From assembly GCA_947034895.1 (NCBI GenBank), contig OX344764.1, positions 18,228,001 through 18,292,000 on the forward strand: DNA of 64,000 nt, written 5' to 3'. Source of the DNA: Rhytidiadelphus loreus. Lineage: Eukaryota > Streptophyta > Bryopsida > Hypnales > Hylocomiaceae. The notes beneath the pieces are model-generated. The model was given only the letters and a program-made list of their open reading frames with translations. It did not search any database and had not been told where the DNA came from. Made by a program: the position numbers and the translations under genes. Below are positions 37,500 to 49,003 of the stretch, in pieces. Positions within the stretch are counted from its first letter, which is position 1, and each line of letters starts with the position of its first letter.

Positions 37500-39950
37500 T
37501 CTAATCACTCCGAGTAGTCTCATCCTCCTACCTTTGGAATAATTGAATCCATAGAAAACAACTTTAAGAAGCTTGCCCCATAATCTAACCTAGTTCTTTT
37601 GGAGCCAATCCACAAGAAGAGTCTCTCATTCAAGGTCCCATGTCAAAGTCCTACAAGGCAATGCAAATGACTCTGTCGGCGCCAAAACCTTAAAAGTGTG
37701 GGCCAGACCATCACACCACCACTCAAATTTGGGTGAATTCACAACACAAACCACTCCAGAAACCTCACTACAACGGGCATGTACGTGTTACACAACGAAA
37801 TACGCAAACCACGGAACCACCAAGATGGTCACTTGTGAGAATACAAAAAAAAACTACCATAGAATTTAGCCCGTGGCCAAATAGCATTACCAAAATTTAA
37901 TAGGCGAGTACCTCTAAGCCTATGCTCCTGAAAACAAAGAAAATCTAAACTGGACCTTAAGGTCAAATAATAATTTTTAATCACATCCATCTTCAGCGGA
38001 TCATTTGCACCTTAAAGGTTTTGTGTAATGATAGTGACTTTCATAACAGTGGATTAGGGTTTGAAGGGAAGAAAAGAAGACCTCTTGGTACTACTTTGTT
38101 GTTGTCATCTTGTGATGTGGTCAATCCCTCCACCCCACCCCTACTTGGAGTCTTGTGCTTGCTCTGCAATGTTGATGATTGGTGTCATTTGGCTGAGTCT
38201 CCAATATCTGCTCTGCGTTGTAGTTGTGCCTTTGTTAACCTCTTAGTCTAGGGGGTGAGAAAACCTCCATTGTTCTGTGTTGCACCTCCCGTTCTATACC
38301 ATTCCATAACTGCAATTTGGAGGTACTCAGAAAGTGCATTCTAGGAATCCGAGACTTGGTTTGGAGAGTTTGGAGTGCTTGGGATGGATCCTCCCACGGC
38401 ACGATGTTAGAGAAGACTAAGATCTTGAGAATCTGGTGCCTGACTAGGTGCTGTCAGCTTGGTCGCGCCACCTACCTCTCCCAGTGCCGCACTGGAGGAT
38501 TCTGGTGTCGTTCCATTGAGGTCGATGTAAGGTTGGGCCGGTCCATGTAGTAGTTCCGGAGCAATATTCAAGCCGCCACTAGTCCCATCGCCATCACTAC
38601 GGTTGTTGTGAGTACCATGTGCAGAGTGGCCAAACACATAATGCAGCTAGTCGTTGTGAGCTTTGCACCTAACTGGGCCAAAACTAGTTCTTGACGAACA
38701 TTCAAGTCTGCAGCACCTGTTTGAGCCAGAACTAATTCTTGACGAACGTTCAAATTTCTTGATGATCTAGGACCCTCATTCACTAATGTGTGTAAGGCAG
38801 GCTCACTGGCATTATGACTTGCCGGTGCAGCTAGGGCCCAGTCCATGTTCGAATCCCGAGAGGCATGGTTGGCAACAATGAGCTCGTCCAACGCTGGAAC
38901 GGACTGGGTGCTAGAATTTCGCCTTTGTGGAGGTTGTTGCTCTTTGGCCGTGTTGGGGAGGACCGTACTTCTAGTGGGCAGTTAACAGTAACTGTTGTAG
39001 AAGGTGGTATAGGTTCAATCAAAGGCTAAGCGAGCCCCTGATGAGACGCCTTACGGCTTAAAGAAGACGTGCGGGGATCTAATGAGTTTTCAACTAATAC
39101 TTCCGCCATCGCACTGAAGACAGCACGCATCCCCCGCTCATAAGTCCATTGATTATGATTGGGATTGAACTTCGAGCTTCCTTTAGGTTCCCAATAGACC
39201 TTCTTCCATCCGTTCCATTCAAATTCAGGTGTTGCTCTGGAGTCCGCCTCTTGCTCGTCGCTCACTGGATTGTCAATGGGGGGTGACAGGTGTGAATTGC
39301 CATGCTGGGCTGAACCAATTTGCGTCAACTGATCACTTGGTCTGGTTTCAGAGGGCGGCCCTGAGATGATCGGCATGGAGTCCTTTAAGTTGTCCATCGA
39401 GCTCCCAGTTCTGATCCCGCTACGGGTCTTGTTTAGTTGGCTCCCGACTAATCTAAACTAGCCAAGTCAGGTCGATCTAGCTTGATCGGCTCTAGGAGTT
39501 GTGGCCGGGGTTGCAGGGGTCGAGCTTGTCGTCCTTGTTGGGAGAGCCTTCAAACTAAGGCCAGGCTGAGCTAGGGCTACCGTGGTTGCAGTCGAGGGGG
39601 CGGTTCTTGGTTGCTTCAAATTTCTAGGACCGGCTCTAAACGTTGGAGTTCCTTGTGGATCATCTTTGTGTCGGTTTGAGGCGCCCACGCAGTCCTTCTC
39701 CAAGTGTTCCGTAGATAAACAAAAACAACATCGGATCAATAAATTGCAGTAATCGATCGTGATGACTTTCTTCTTGTCTATGAAATCGTTTGCCACAACA
39801 ACCTACGTCTGCCACCCTGATCCAGTGAAGAAACCAATGCAAAATCTTTGGTCTGTGGAGTATTGATTTCGTTTGTCAACACCAAGACCATTCCAAGCCC
39901 TCTAGCGATTTCGGTTACCACGCTCTCGTGTTGCAAATGCAGACATTATG
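37500..39950 (-). pseudogene. LINE relic: ORF1 (zinc knuckle) and start of ORF2 endonuclease
   Basis: The minus strand, read from 39950 downward, gives VVTEIARGLGMVLVL (39870-39930), then after a frame change WQT.VVVANDFIDKKKVITIDYCNLLIRC and a C-x2-C-x4-H-x4-C knuckle (39689-39731). This is the arrangement of the DUF4283-plus-knuckle ORF1 of plant LINEs. A Pro/Ser/Thr-rich tail follows (39470-39660), and a WNGWKKVYWEP segment (39180-39215). A 16-residue tandem duplication (DLNVRQELVLAQ.GA) is encoded at 38677-38772. Below about 38010 the strand reads LDFLCFQEHRLRG (37910-37945; Gln-Glu at 37925-37930), NTYMPVVV, and later DFDMGP..RDSSCGLAPKEL (37560-37625), which fits the N-terminal half of an L1-type ORF2 endonuclease. 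Multiple stops and frameshifts are present and there is no reverse transcriptase. It is truncated at both ends, abutting the direct repeat at 37495. Confidence 0.75.
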
Positions 39951-40078
39951 TAGATTATGTATATATACATATAATTTAAATAGATTTAAATGTTGATAGC
40001 ATTACAAAGAAGATGATGTCATTTGAGGTGGCTTGAAGGTGACGCCTTCTCTTTCCAACTATATAGAGAAGGATTCAC

Positions 40079-40594
40079 TTGAAAGTTTCATCTCATTTGA
40101 TATTCTTCTTCTTTGTGTTTTATTTAGATTATACTATATCGAACTGGAGGGGTTTTTTTGAGTCTCAAGATGAAGAATCTCAACCGGAGTGTGAGTTTGA
40201 ATTTTCTTTATCACAACTGTCGGATCAGCTACAACTGCCATTAGGTCTTTCATTGCTACATGGGCGACCAGAAGATGAAGCTGAGCCATCTCGACCACCA
40301 AAACAACCTCGTGTGAAGAAACGATGGTACAGTAATCTTCAATGTGACGCTCGGGCATTGGTGATTTTATTGCAGGTTGGATGTGTGGAACTCAACAGCC
40401 GTGAAGTGACATTTGAAGGATGTTTTGAAGGCTTAAACGACGAGTAGTATTATTGCATGGTGAGGCCTATCGAAGGAAGTCGTGGTCACTAACGATGGTT
40501 GGAAGGGCTAGTCAATCCTTTAACTAAGGCAAATCGTGCCGATTATGTTGCTACTATCATCAAACACATCCTCAAATTCTTGCAGATGGAATGA
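40079..40594 (+). pseudogene. Unidentified decayed coding segment
   Basis: One reading frame stays protein-like for 170 codons apart from two stops. An acidic, Pro-rich part (EEPS-like, about 40165-40310) is followed by KKRWYSNLQCDARALVILLQ, then EVTFEGCFEGLNDE, then a TAG (40445-40447), then YYCMVRPIEGSRGH, then a TAA, then RWLEGLVNPLTKANRADYV...LKFLQME and a terminal TGA. Each internal stop is one transition from a Gln codon. The first 30 codons are hydrophobic and may be intron, as a TTTATTTAG acceptor-like site lies at about 40120-40128. I do not recognise the family. It lies between two LINE ORF1 relics on the opposite strand, so it may be part of another inserted element. Confidence 0.3.
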
Positions 40595-41904
40595 CATTTT
40601 GATTGGAGCTCTAGTTTTCTACCTTTATTAGATATATGTTGGATTGTAGTTCTTCATTCCATAGTTGGAGTGATTTCCTACAATAATTTGTATTTGTGAA
40701 GTAGTATGAGGGAAATATTCAAACAGTTTGCCTTCTAAGTGAAATTGAAATGAATTTTCTTCAAAGATAAAGATAAAAAAATAGTTGTGGGGCCAAATAA
40801 GTGCTCAATTATTGATGTTGTAGCTTTGAAAGTGAATTAAGGGCTGACCCCACTTATTTGTGTGGTTAGAGTGGAGATAAGGTGGAGAAAAGGTGAACAC
40901 TATTCATCTTTTCTCCTATTGTGAGTTTAGGGAGGATCCAAATGTTTGGAGGCCCATTGTGTTGTAAGTTTTTGAAGAAGTTTGAAATAAAATTTGGAGG
41001 AGTTGTGTATTACGATGTGCAGTTTCTAAATTGATATTACTTGGTTGATTTGGAGTTGTGAATCAAAAGTTGTGCTAGTTTGAGTGGAGGAAGGTTTGTT
41101 GCCTTCAAAATTAAAAGGCATAAACTTCGACCGGCCATAAAAGACGGACAGGTTTTTTGTTTGCAATGAGAGTTGATGAGGGTGTAGGAAATTGTGTTAG
41201 CTTTCTATAAAGATAACATTCATTCTATTTGGAATTTGTATGAGTGAATTGTGAGTGTGAAAGTGAAGGAGGATCTGCTGCCCTTATTTTCTCAAGGCTG
41301 AAACTTTAAACGGCCATAGAAGTTGGATAAAGTTTTAGAATTGCTTGAAATTTGAAGGAAAAGTAGAAGTTTGTATTAGCTTTTCAAAAAGCTATCACTC
41401 ACCTCATTTAAAGCTGTAGAGAAATGGTAGCACTCACCCAAATTTCAGCTTGAGAATTGAAGGTTGAAGTCGGAGTTTGGAGGAAGAATTGAAGACTTGT
41501 GTGTGTGTGTGTGTGGCTTGTGGCTTTGTAAAATTTATTGTTGCGGGCGACTTAAATTACACCAACGCTAACCTCATTTTGTATTGTGGATGCGACGAAG
41601 TGGGGTTCTTTGCCCACATGGTCGTACTTTTATGTTATTCCCACTGGTGAGGCAAGATTGTTGGTCACCGGGAGTTTGAAATTTAGAATCCAATCTCTCG
41701 GATGGTTCAGCTCATGATCTAGCCGTCCCATTTTACACGTCTAAAGCCCGTGGTTTCTTATCACCCTATCTTAACCCTTGGCCTATTTAAAAACACTATA
41801 GAATAGGACAACAAGTAGCAGTCTGAAGATTTGAAGACTCAAAGATTCGAAGATTACAAGTTCATTTGTTTTTATCATCTTACAACTTCTTTCATTCCCG
41901 ATCC
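40595..41904. other. No recognisable gene; GT microsatellite
   Basis: Moderately AT-rich sequence with weak internal repeats ('gaagttgg', 'aaagttttagaattg'). A (GT)n tract lies at 41499-41515. No protein family seen on either strand. Confidence 0.45.
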
Positions 41905-42345
41905 ATTTTTGGTTGTAGCCAAAATCCTCGTGATTTCCCGAGGCAAACGCTCTCAACACGACAACGCCCATAAACTCGTTTGGTACATCTTTTAGAGGGA
42001 CCCAAGTTGGGATTTTCAAGCCAGAAGATTTTGTCGCATTGAAGTCAAGGGACCACATCTATAGGATGCAGGTACCTCAATGTGATCAATGAGGGGTCAA
42101 CATTAGTATCTTCTGAGTGACGGCGAGTTGTTTGCTAAACACTTGAAAGAAGCCGCAACTTAGATCCTGGCCCAGCCCCACCCAATCTCCCACCGTGACT
42201 TGGAGACTTCGGATCCACAGATTGAGGGCCTCTGATGAGGGTTACCCCCAACAAAGTACGCAACCACAGCATGTTTTTGTAGATGTTCCATCTCCCACTT
42301 GACAACCTCTTGCAATTGGTTGACCTCTACCTCGAGTATCTGATT
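41905..42345 (-). pseudogene. Second LINE ORF1 fragment (DUF4283-like)
   Basis: Minus-strand frames give KHAVVAYFVGGNPHQRP (about 42250-42290) and, after frame changes, MWSLDFNATKSSGLKIPTWV and PLKDVPNEFMG (41960-42058). This matches the order of the DUF4283 core (an 'yFvg' strand, then 'W...F', then 'vWV.L...P'). A final ESV....SRGF segment (about 41935-41965) corresponds to the ESVVTEIARGL start of the relic at 39950, so the two fragments overlap in homology and are separate copies rather than halves of one. No knuckle follows here. Confidence 0.55.
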
Positions 42346-43296
42346 ATTTAATAAGAAATCTACACAGCTTCTAGAAAACCGGACCGGTAGTTCCTCCCCT
42401 GGAAAACTGGAAAAGCAATGGTGGGATGGATTTGGTTGTGCTTACCAAGGTTCGTGACTACCGCAATGAGCTCAGGTTCCACGTACCACTCCTCTCTAAC
42501 TGCTGCCGCACGGCCTCACACCATCATACGTCGACAAGGCCACGGGAGCGTGCACCATGTGGGCTAAATCAACGTATGATGCCATCAAAGTTGAACTGCT
42601 CGGCTGAAATCCTAACCCTAAATTTTGCCCCTACAAATTTTTGTCCTTGAAAATGCTCTCTGCAACAATTAACAAAGTGAGATCTAAACCTACATTTAAA
42701 CATAGAAACTAAGTGGGATCTAATGGAGATTGTAGAAGTGCGATGGATACACAAATTCGATGCCCGTCAAGACGCCTGCCATGTGGAGGCGTGCCAAGAG
42801 CTTCATCGCGCCGAGCTCCTAAGCCATGTTTTAGTTATGAGTCTTTTTCAATTGTTCAAATCCGGAGTGCCACTCACTAGCAGTGAGTGAGGCTGCAGCC
42901 TCAATCAATTTACCGACAATGCGGAGAAAATTGACGGTATCATTCTTAGCAGCTCTGCTTCTTCTTCTCGAGCCTACGCATGACTGATTATATTTTGTGA
43001 CTTTCAGGAAGGTCCTCACAACTTTACAACGGTACTCAAGGCTTTACCAAATCTTCCATGACTTTTAGCAATAGGGTCTTCCCAGCTTAGTAAGTTAGTA
43101 GAAGGATTGCCCCTTTTCAATGAATATAGTCTCTCTTCTCGAGGGGGGAAAAAGGACTAAGCTTAGTAAACTTATGTATACCATGGGTTTTTTACATTTA
43201 CAAAGCAATCACTTTGGTATGTTTATTATTTTTTGTTTTTCATTTTTCATTGGGATTTTTTTGAGGATGCAAATTATTTTTATTAATATTTTCTAC
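42346..43296. other. Unassigned, partly GC-richer
   Basis: Minus-strand frames upstream of the ORF1 fragment (for example 42831-43019, SRRRSRAAKNDTVNFLRIVGKL) read as if they might be decayed coding sequence continuous with the LINE, but I cannot confirm it. The last 170 bp is AT-rich. Confidence 0.35.
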
Positions 43297-44809
43297 CACT
43301 AGAAGAAAAACGTGTCCACCACAACCGGTAGTGTGTAACTAACTGTCCTATGCAACTATCTTGCAACTATAATCTTCTCTATTAACACCAAATCTAACAT
43401 AATTGTTTTATGTCATTGTTTTATAGCATTGATACATTGTTTTCGTCGCAAAGCAATCAATCTATAATTGCAAAAAACAACTAGGAAACAATTAGGAAAA
43501 GATTGCAACTGTAAAATGACCATAGTTGTTCCTAGTAACTTTCCAGTTGTACATTGTTTGTACACTAGTTGTTTCTTAGTCGTTTCCTATACTACTAGAA
43601 AATTCAACTTTTCTATTGATTTGGTTGCATAGATTTGATTTACTATTTTTGTTGATTTGGAGAGTAAATGGCCAATTTCATTAAAATGGAGCCATTTCAT
43701 TATTTTGGCACTTTTGACAATGTAGACTGCACGATTTGAATTGGATATCTGTCCTAGATTTCTGAAATCCATAAGAGTTTTAGATATCTAAAATCTACAT
43801 ATGTCCTAGATTTTTTAGATTGTGCGGTCTGAAATCTATAATAGTCCTAGATTTCTAAAATCAATAACTATCATAGATGATTGTAATCTAGACCGATTCC
43901 AAATGTCACTTTTGAATGCCGCCATTTTAATGAAATTTGATTTGCAAATGGGACATAGAGTACCACCATTTAATGAAATTCACCATGTAATTTGTTGATT
44001 TGGATAGAAATCAATAGAAAAGTGAACCAAATGAATGCAACCAAATCCATAAAAAAACTAAATTTTCTAGTAGTGAAGCTAGTTGTTTCCTAGTCACTTT
44101 TAAATCATACACTAGTTGTTTCTTAGTCCTTTTCTAGTTGTTTCCTAGTTGCTTCTAAAGTTCATTTTAGTTTGTACCAATTGTAAAGAGTACCATTAGA
44201 TTGAACATATAAAACTTGTAAGTTGTAGTTCAATGCAATGAATTTTGTTGATAGAAATCTAAGATTTTTGCAATTCATAGATTTCTATAGAGCATAGAAT
44301 TCTATGATTTGTAGATTTTTATAACCTATAGAAATCAAAAAATATTTAAAATCCAAGAAATTTTAAAATCTACGAATTGTAAGGTTTCCTAAATGAATGA
44401 AATCTATTAAATAGAAATATTTGAATATTTGAAATCTAGGAAGAAGGTAGATCTAAAATTCTGAAATCTGGAAGAAAGTAGATTTGAAATTCTAAAATCT
44501 AGAAAAAAAAAATTCTAAAATTCTAAAATATAAAAAGAAAGAAAGAAATTCTAAAATTCTAAAATCTAGAAAAAAGAAGATATAAAATCCTAAAATCTAG
44601 AAAAATGAAGTTATGAAATTCTAAAATCTAAAAAGAAGGTAGATACAACATTTTGAAATCTACAAACCTACAAGTTGCAAACAAATTGCAATCCTTTATA
44701 ACTACAAAATTTCCAAATTATCACCAGTCGCTAACAAGTCATAAATGTCCTATGCAACTAAAAAACAATTGCACAATGTAGTCGCAAAATCCCTCATTTT
44801 CTTCTAATG
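43297..44809. mobile_element. Non-autonomous CACTA element with nested insertion
   Basis: It begins CACTAGAAGAAAAACGTG and ends ...CCCTCATTTTCTTCTAATG, the inverse of a CATTAGAAGAAAATGAGGG start, and is flanked by the 3-bp direct repeat TAC (43294-43296 and 44810-44812). Its right half (44400-44660) is a tandem of 'aaattctaaaatctagaaa' units. Read in the other orientation it is homologous to 54395-55342. A 486-bp element (43590-44075) sits inside and is absent from the other copy. There is no transposase, so it would have needed CACTA transposase in trans. Confidence 0.85.
43590..44075. mobile_element. TIR element nested in the CACTA element
   Basis: The left end TACTACTAGAAAATTCAAC and the inverse of the right end, CACTACTAGAAAATTTAG, form an inverted repeat of about 40 bp that continues to GATTTGGTTGCAT in both arms. 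The interior has 'ccattttaatgaaatt' phrases shared with the foldback at 59416-59661. No target duplication could be verified. The CACTA-like first bases are suggestive only. Confidence 0.7.
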
Positions 44810-44904
44810 TACACTATTTAATTATGACAAGTTATAATTTCTAAAAATTTCATTACATGTCATATTTAATTATTTTTTAAATTATTTTTTAACAAATCTA
44901 AGTC

Positions 44905-45600
44905 AAGCACAGGGGGTAATAAAATAAAATAAAAGTAATTTTCTAATTTTTAATTCATAAAACTTTGAAATTCAATATCTTTTTGTTGTGAGTTAGAACG
45001 CCATGAAACAAAGTTTGTGCCCCCCTTTTTGCTATGGATTTTCTAATGGTATCTTGAATGCAGCTAAGGGAGGCACAATTCCAAAGATCTCATTGTAACA
45101 AACAAACAAAATAATCAAAACAAAACAAACAAGCTCATTTTAAGGTATAGACTAGTGTGCCCTATGCCGTTGCTACAATAAAAATAAAAATAAAAATAAT
45201 TTTCTTATTTTTTAATTTGTAAAAACTTTGAAATTCAATATCTTTTATGCACTAGGGAATGCAAGGATTTTGTTGAGGTATAAGAGGTCTCATTCTTAAT
45301 ATGAATAGAAATCTCTATACAAGGAGTGCAAGGGCTTTGTTTCATGGCATTTGGACATGCAATGTGAAAATTATGGTTTTCAAAAAATAAAATATAATTT
45401 AATTTAATTTTTGAATTTATAAAAACTTTAAAATTCAATAACTTTCACATTTTTTGTCCAAACACCATGAAACAAAGTCCATGCACCCCTCCTTACAAAC
45501 AACTTTCCAATAGTACCAAAAGCGCTGCCGAATGCCTCATGGTTTTATAAATCTCAACATATCAAACAAACCAAACCAAACCAACAACCTAACTAAAGTT
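44905..45600. repeat. Satellite-like array, second locus
   Basis: About three units related to 17653-18170: 'aactttgaaattcaatatctttt', 'catgaaacaaagt..gtgcccc', 'tctcattgtaacaaacaaac', 'actagtgtgccctatgccgtt'. The middle unit is rearranged and partly inverted around 45250-45370. The array ends shortly before the CACTA element at 45680. Confidence 0.6.
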
Positions 45601-45744
45601 GTATAGATCATAGGAAGAATCCACATGTAATTATTCATTGAAGCAATTGATTAATTGAAAGATCATTCTACAACTATTCCACTACAACAAAAGCAGTGTT
45701 TTATGACTGCAAAAAACTACTGCAGTGAGTCGTAAAATCAAAAA

Positions 45745-46565
45745 ATATGACTTGCGCAGAAATCACTGTAGATGACTCGGAATATGACTGACTGCGGTCG
45801 TTTAGAAGCAGTCGTTTCAGACATCAATCATATTGGCAGTCATATAAGTTGAGGGGTATAAATATCCATAATTAACCATAGCATGCCAACAAGGCGTATA
45901 TTTTGACTTTCTTTGACTTTTTCTTGAGCTGCTCGGGTAAATGAAAAAATCCTACGTGGAATATGACTGCGTTCAGTCATATTTTTTGATGACGTGGAAT
46001 ATGACTGTGGTCAGTTATATTTTGTGGAATATGACTGCATTTAGTCATATTTTTTGATAACGTGGAATATGACTGTGGTCAGTCATATTTTGTGGAATAT
46101 GACTACGTTTAGTCATATTTTTTAATAACGTGGAATATGACTGCGGTTAGTCATATTTTTTATTACTATGAAATATGACTGCATTGAGTCATATTTTTTG
46201 ATGACATGGAATATGACTGTGGTGAGTCTTATTTCTTATTATTATGGAATATGACTGCGGTGAGTCATATTTTGCAGTCATGTGGAATATGACTGCAGTG
46301 AGTCATATTTTGCAGTCATGTGGAATATGACTGCGGTGAGTCATATTTTTTGATAATTTGTAAAATGACTCTTCTCAGTCATATTCTGCAGTCATGTGAA
46401 ATATGACTGCGGTGAGTCATATTTTTTGATAATTTGTAAAATGACTCTTCTCAGTCTAATTTTTTGATGATTAGTAAAATGACTCTTCTTAGTCATATTT
46501 TTCAGTCATATTGAGAACACCTAGTCATTTTTTGGAAATTATTATAATCATTTTGTGTCTCCAAG
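45745..46565. repeat. Array of about 14 AATATGACTGCGGTGAGTCA quasi-palindromes
   Basis: Units of about 30-40 bp alternate a palindromic core (ATATGACT...AGTCATAT) with a short spacer (TTTTTGATGACGTGGA or TTTTGCAGTCATGTGG). Some units carry the variant AAAATGACTCTTCTCAGTC. Each unit can fold on itself. Their position inside one CACTA terminus fits subterminal binding repeats, but the number and regularity are striking. Confidence 0.85.
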
Positions 46566-46689
46566 TAGTCATTTTTTTATTGATATGTATTTTGAACTAT
46601 GAATTGAACAAATCATACAACGGTTGTAGGATACCTAAGTATATTTGCATCACACATTAAAATGATTTAACAATTGAATAAAAGATTTT

Positions 46690-46887
46690 ATGCAGTTAAA
46701 AACAAATACATATGATTTTAAAGATATACAAGAAACAATTATATTAGAGAGGGAATATATAAGAAGAAATGTGACTCTTTTCAATGACATTTATAATTTA
46801 TTAGTCACAAATACAAAATATGCATATTACAATGAATTATTTACACAAGTCAATAGAGACTATATTTCTTACAATAATATGAAGTGA
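46690..46887 (+). CDS. Hypothetical 65-codon frame inside the CACTA element
   Basis: Open from ATG to TGA: MQLKTNTYDFKDIQETIILE... It is rich in Tyr, Asn and Ile, with no motif I recognise. Composition follows the AT-rich local sequence, so it may be chance. It is the only frame in the element that is neither repeat-derived nor simple sequence. No promoter or splice evidence. Confidence 0.15.
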   Translation: MQLKTNTYDFKDIQETIILEREYIRRNVTLFNDIYNLLVTNTKYAYYNELFTQVNRDYISYNNMK

Positions 46888-47039
46888 GTTGCAAGTAGCC
46901 TCCAACAACTTTGTTTCAATGTTGTTGCCTGCATATACAATTAAAGAAATAGGAGGTTAATTTTTAATAAACATACAACAAAGCTCAATCTTCAGAAGTT
47001 TACAACAATAGAAAATATGTAATACAAATTTAGGGTAAG

Positions 47040-47560
47040 AAGAAAAACAATGGTGATGCAAGGAACAAGAAGAAAAAAGGCAACAAGTGCTAAAAGATAA
47101 CAACAAATACAAGTTAAGATGCACAAGAAACAGTAAGGAGCAACTACTAAGAAGTAACAAGAAACAACAAAAAAGAGTTAAGATGCAACAAAAAGAAACA
47201 AGAAACAAAAAGAGAGAACAAAAAGTAAGAAAGAAGAAAGAAGAAGAAGAAAGAACTAAGATGCAAGAAGAAAAAAACAAGAAGCAAGAGTGAAGATGCA
47301 ACAAATGACAAAAACTCTAAGAAGTAAGAGTAACTCAAGATGCAACAAAAGACAACAACTAAGAAGCAAGAGTGAATTCAAGATGCAACAAAACACAACA
47401 ACTAAGAAACAAGAGTGAACTCAAGATGCAACAAAACACAACAATTAAGAAACAAGAGTGAACTCAAAATGTAATAAAACACAACAACTAAGAAACAAGA
47501 GTGAACTCAAAGAGACAAGAGACAAGAGACAACAAAAGGTAAGGAAGGAGAGTCAAAAGA
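47040..47560. repeat. A-rich tandem repeat, about 43-bp unit
   Basis: From about 47290 to 47520 there are roughly five units of 'caagatgcaacaaaacacaa' + 'caactaagaaacaagagtga' + 'act'. The preceding 250 bp is the same purine-rich, A-rich material in degenerate form. Lys/Gln-rich frames on the plus strand and Leu/Phe/Ser-rich frames on the minus strand here are by-products. Confidence 0.7.
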
Positions 47561-47981
47561 AGTAGTGGCTAGGATTTCAAAACACTAAAAAAATGATGGC
47601 TAGGGTTTCAAAACCCTTAAAAAGTAGTGATTAGGTTTCAAAATTTTAAACAATGGCTTGTCTATATTTTTTTTGATTGCCCATGTTTCTCTTAGGTTGT
47701 CCAAAAACAAAAAAATGTTACTACCATGAAAATATGACTAATAATATAACTCAATGTTCTCAAACGAGTTCCCTACCGTTCCCTATGAAGTACTTTGGTG
47801 TTCTCAACGGACGTATAATATACGCCTGTGAAGTACAAGGCCAAAAAACAACTGGCAGTCATATTTTGGAGTCATATTTCTCCTCAAGGTATTGACCTCC
47901 AAGAATATGACTGCAAGTAGTCGCCAATCATCCTCAGTCATATTTTTGCAATCATAAAACACTATTGTTGTTGTAGTATTC

Positions 47982-49003
47982 ACAAGTCAATGACTACATA
48001 ATCATTCAAATACCCTTATAAGGATGAAAAATGTATTGTTCATTATTTAATTCCTAAAGTTCTTTGGGTGTTTTTTAGCAAAACTACAACAAAACAACAC
48101 ATGTCAAAAACAAAGTGGAATAGTCAAATTTGTGATCTCTTTTGCAACTTCTAATAATGTGATTTAGTACCTAACTTGAACGTCTCCACCAATTTTTAGA
48201 GCCTAATTCTTTAGCATTTCCAAGGTCATAATGTTCAAAGAAGTACAATAAGTTTTTTCCAATCATTCCATAAGATGAAATTTCAACTTTGAAATTAAAA
48301 AAAAAAAGGTTATCTTCCACTACTTGAGGAATTTTGTATTGTGTAAAAAGTTGAATTGAAAATTTATGAAAAAATTCAAGAAAAAAATAACTTAATTTTT
48401 ATCCTTTAAATATTCATTGCCAATATGTGGAAGGGTTTATAAGATAATAGAAAAACTAAATTGCTAATAAATCTAATATGGGGTTGGAACATGCCAATTC
48501 CAATGGCAATAATGTTATAAAAAAACCCATTTAAGCCCTATATATTTGTTGGTTTTCAAAAAAAGTGTGAAAAATGAGTTTAAAAATAGACCTTATCATT
48601 AATTTTTAGGAATATTTCATTACGGTCTATAAAACAAAATTACTCATTCCTTCTACCTCGTTCCATAGAATGGAATGAATAAGGTTTTCTTTATAATTAA
48701 ATATGGATCTATTCTACAAGAAGATATTTTTCTCAATTTTTTCAAAAACATTCTTTTGATGTGCCTAAAAGTTCAAGGAAATAAAAGAAAATGACATAAA
48801 ATTCTAACCACAAACTTGTTTTTTTTGTAAAGTGTCTTATTGGAAAGCTTGAAAAAATCTCCACTTTAAAATAAGAGTTTCAAAAAATACAGTCAAAAAT
48901 TGCATTTACATGAATCTATTCAAAAATAAAATTAAAAAATTGATCATTAAAAGACTTTCGGGATTAAGTATAGGTGTAACGGAGCTTGCAACAAAAAACG
49001 TAG
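47982..49003. other. AT-rich, no gene
   Basis: No coding signal. A right-type terminus GACTTTCGGGATTAA ends at 48967, and a possible left-type end (ATACCCTTATAAGGATGA) lies near 48009, so this may be another decayed TTAA-type element. Confidence 0.4.

Larger units (their letters stand above)
45680..47978. mobile_element. Non-autonomous CACTA element, 2.3 kb
   Basis: The left end CACTACAACAAAAGCAGTG and the inverse of the right end, TACTACAACAACAATAGTG, match over about 35 bp (both continue TTTTATGA.TGCAAAAA). The 3-bp direct repeat TTC flanks it (45677-45679 and 47979-47981). The left subterminal region holds about 14 quasi-palindromic repeats, and a few more lie at the right (47850-47945), as expected for transposase-binding repeats of this superfamily. 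No CACTA transposase or TNP2-like domain is visible. The middle holds a 65-codon frame and an A-rich tandem. Confidence 0.88.

Noticed and set aside
38021..38550. Cys/Ser-rich plus-strand frames
   Set aside because: Antisense shadows of the LINE ORF1 tail.
45745..46565. CRISPR-like array of spaced palindromic repeats
   Set aside because: The spacers are themselves repeated, the units are degenerate, and the array is the subterminal region of a CACTA element in a eukaryotic genome.
46957..47338. Lys/Gln-rich plus-strand and Phe/Leu/Ser-rich minus-strand frames of up to 115 codons
   Set aside because: By-products of the A-rich tandem repeat inside the CACTA element.
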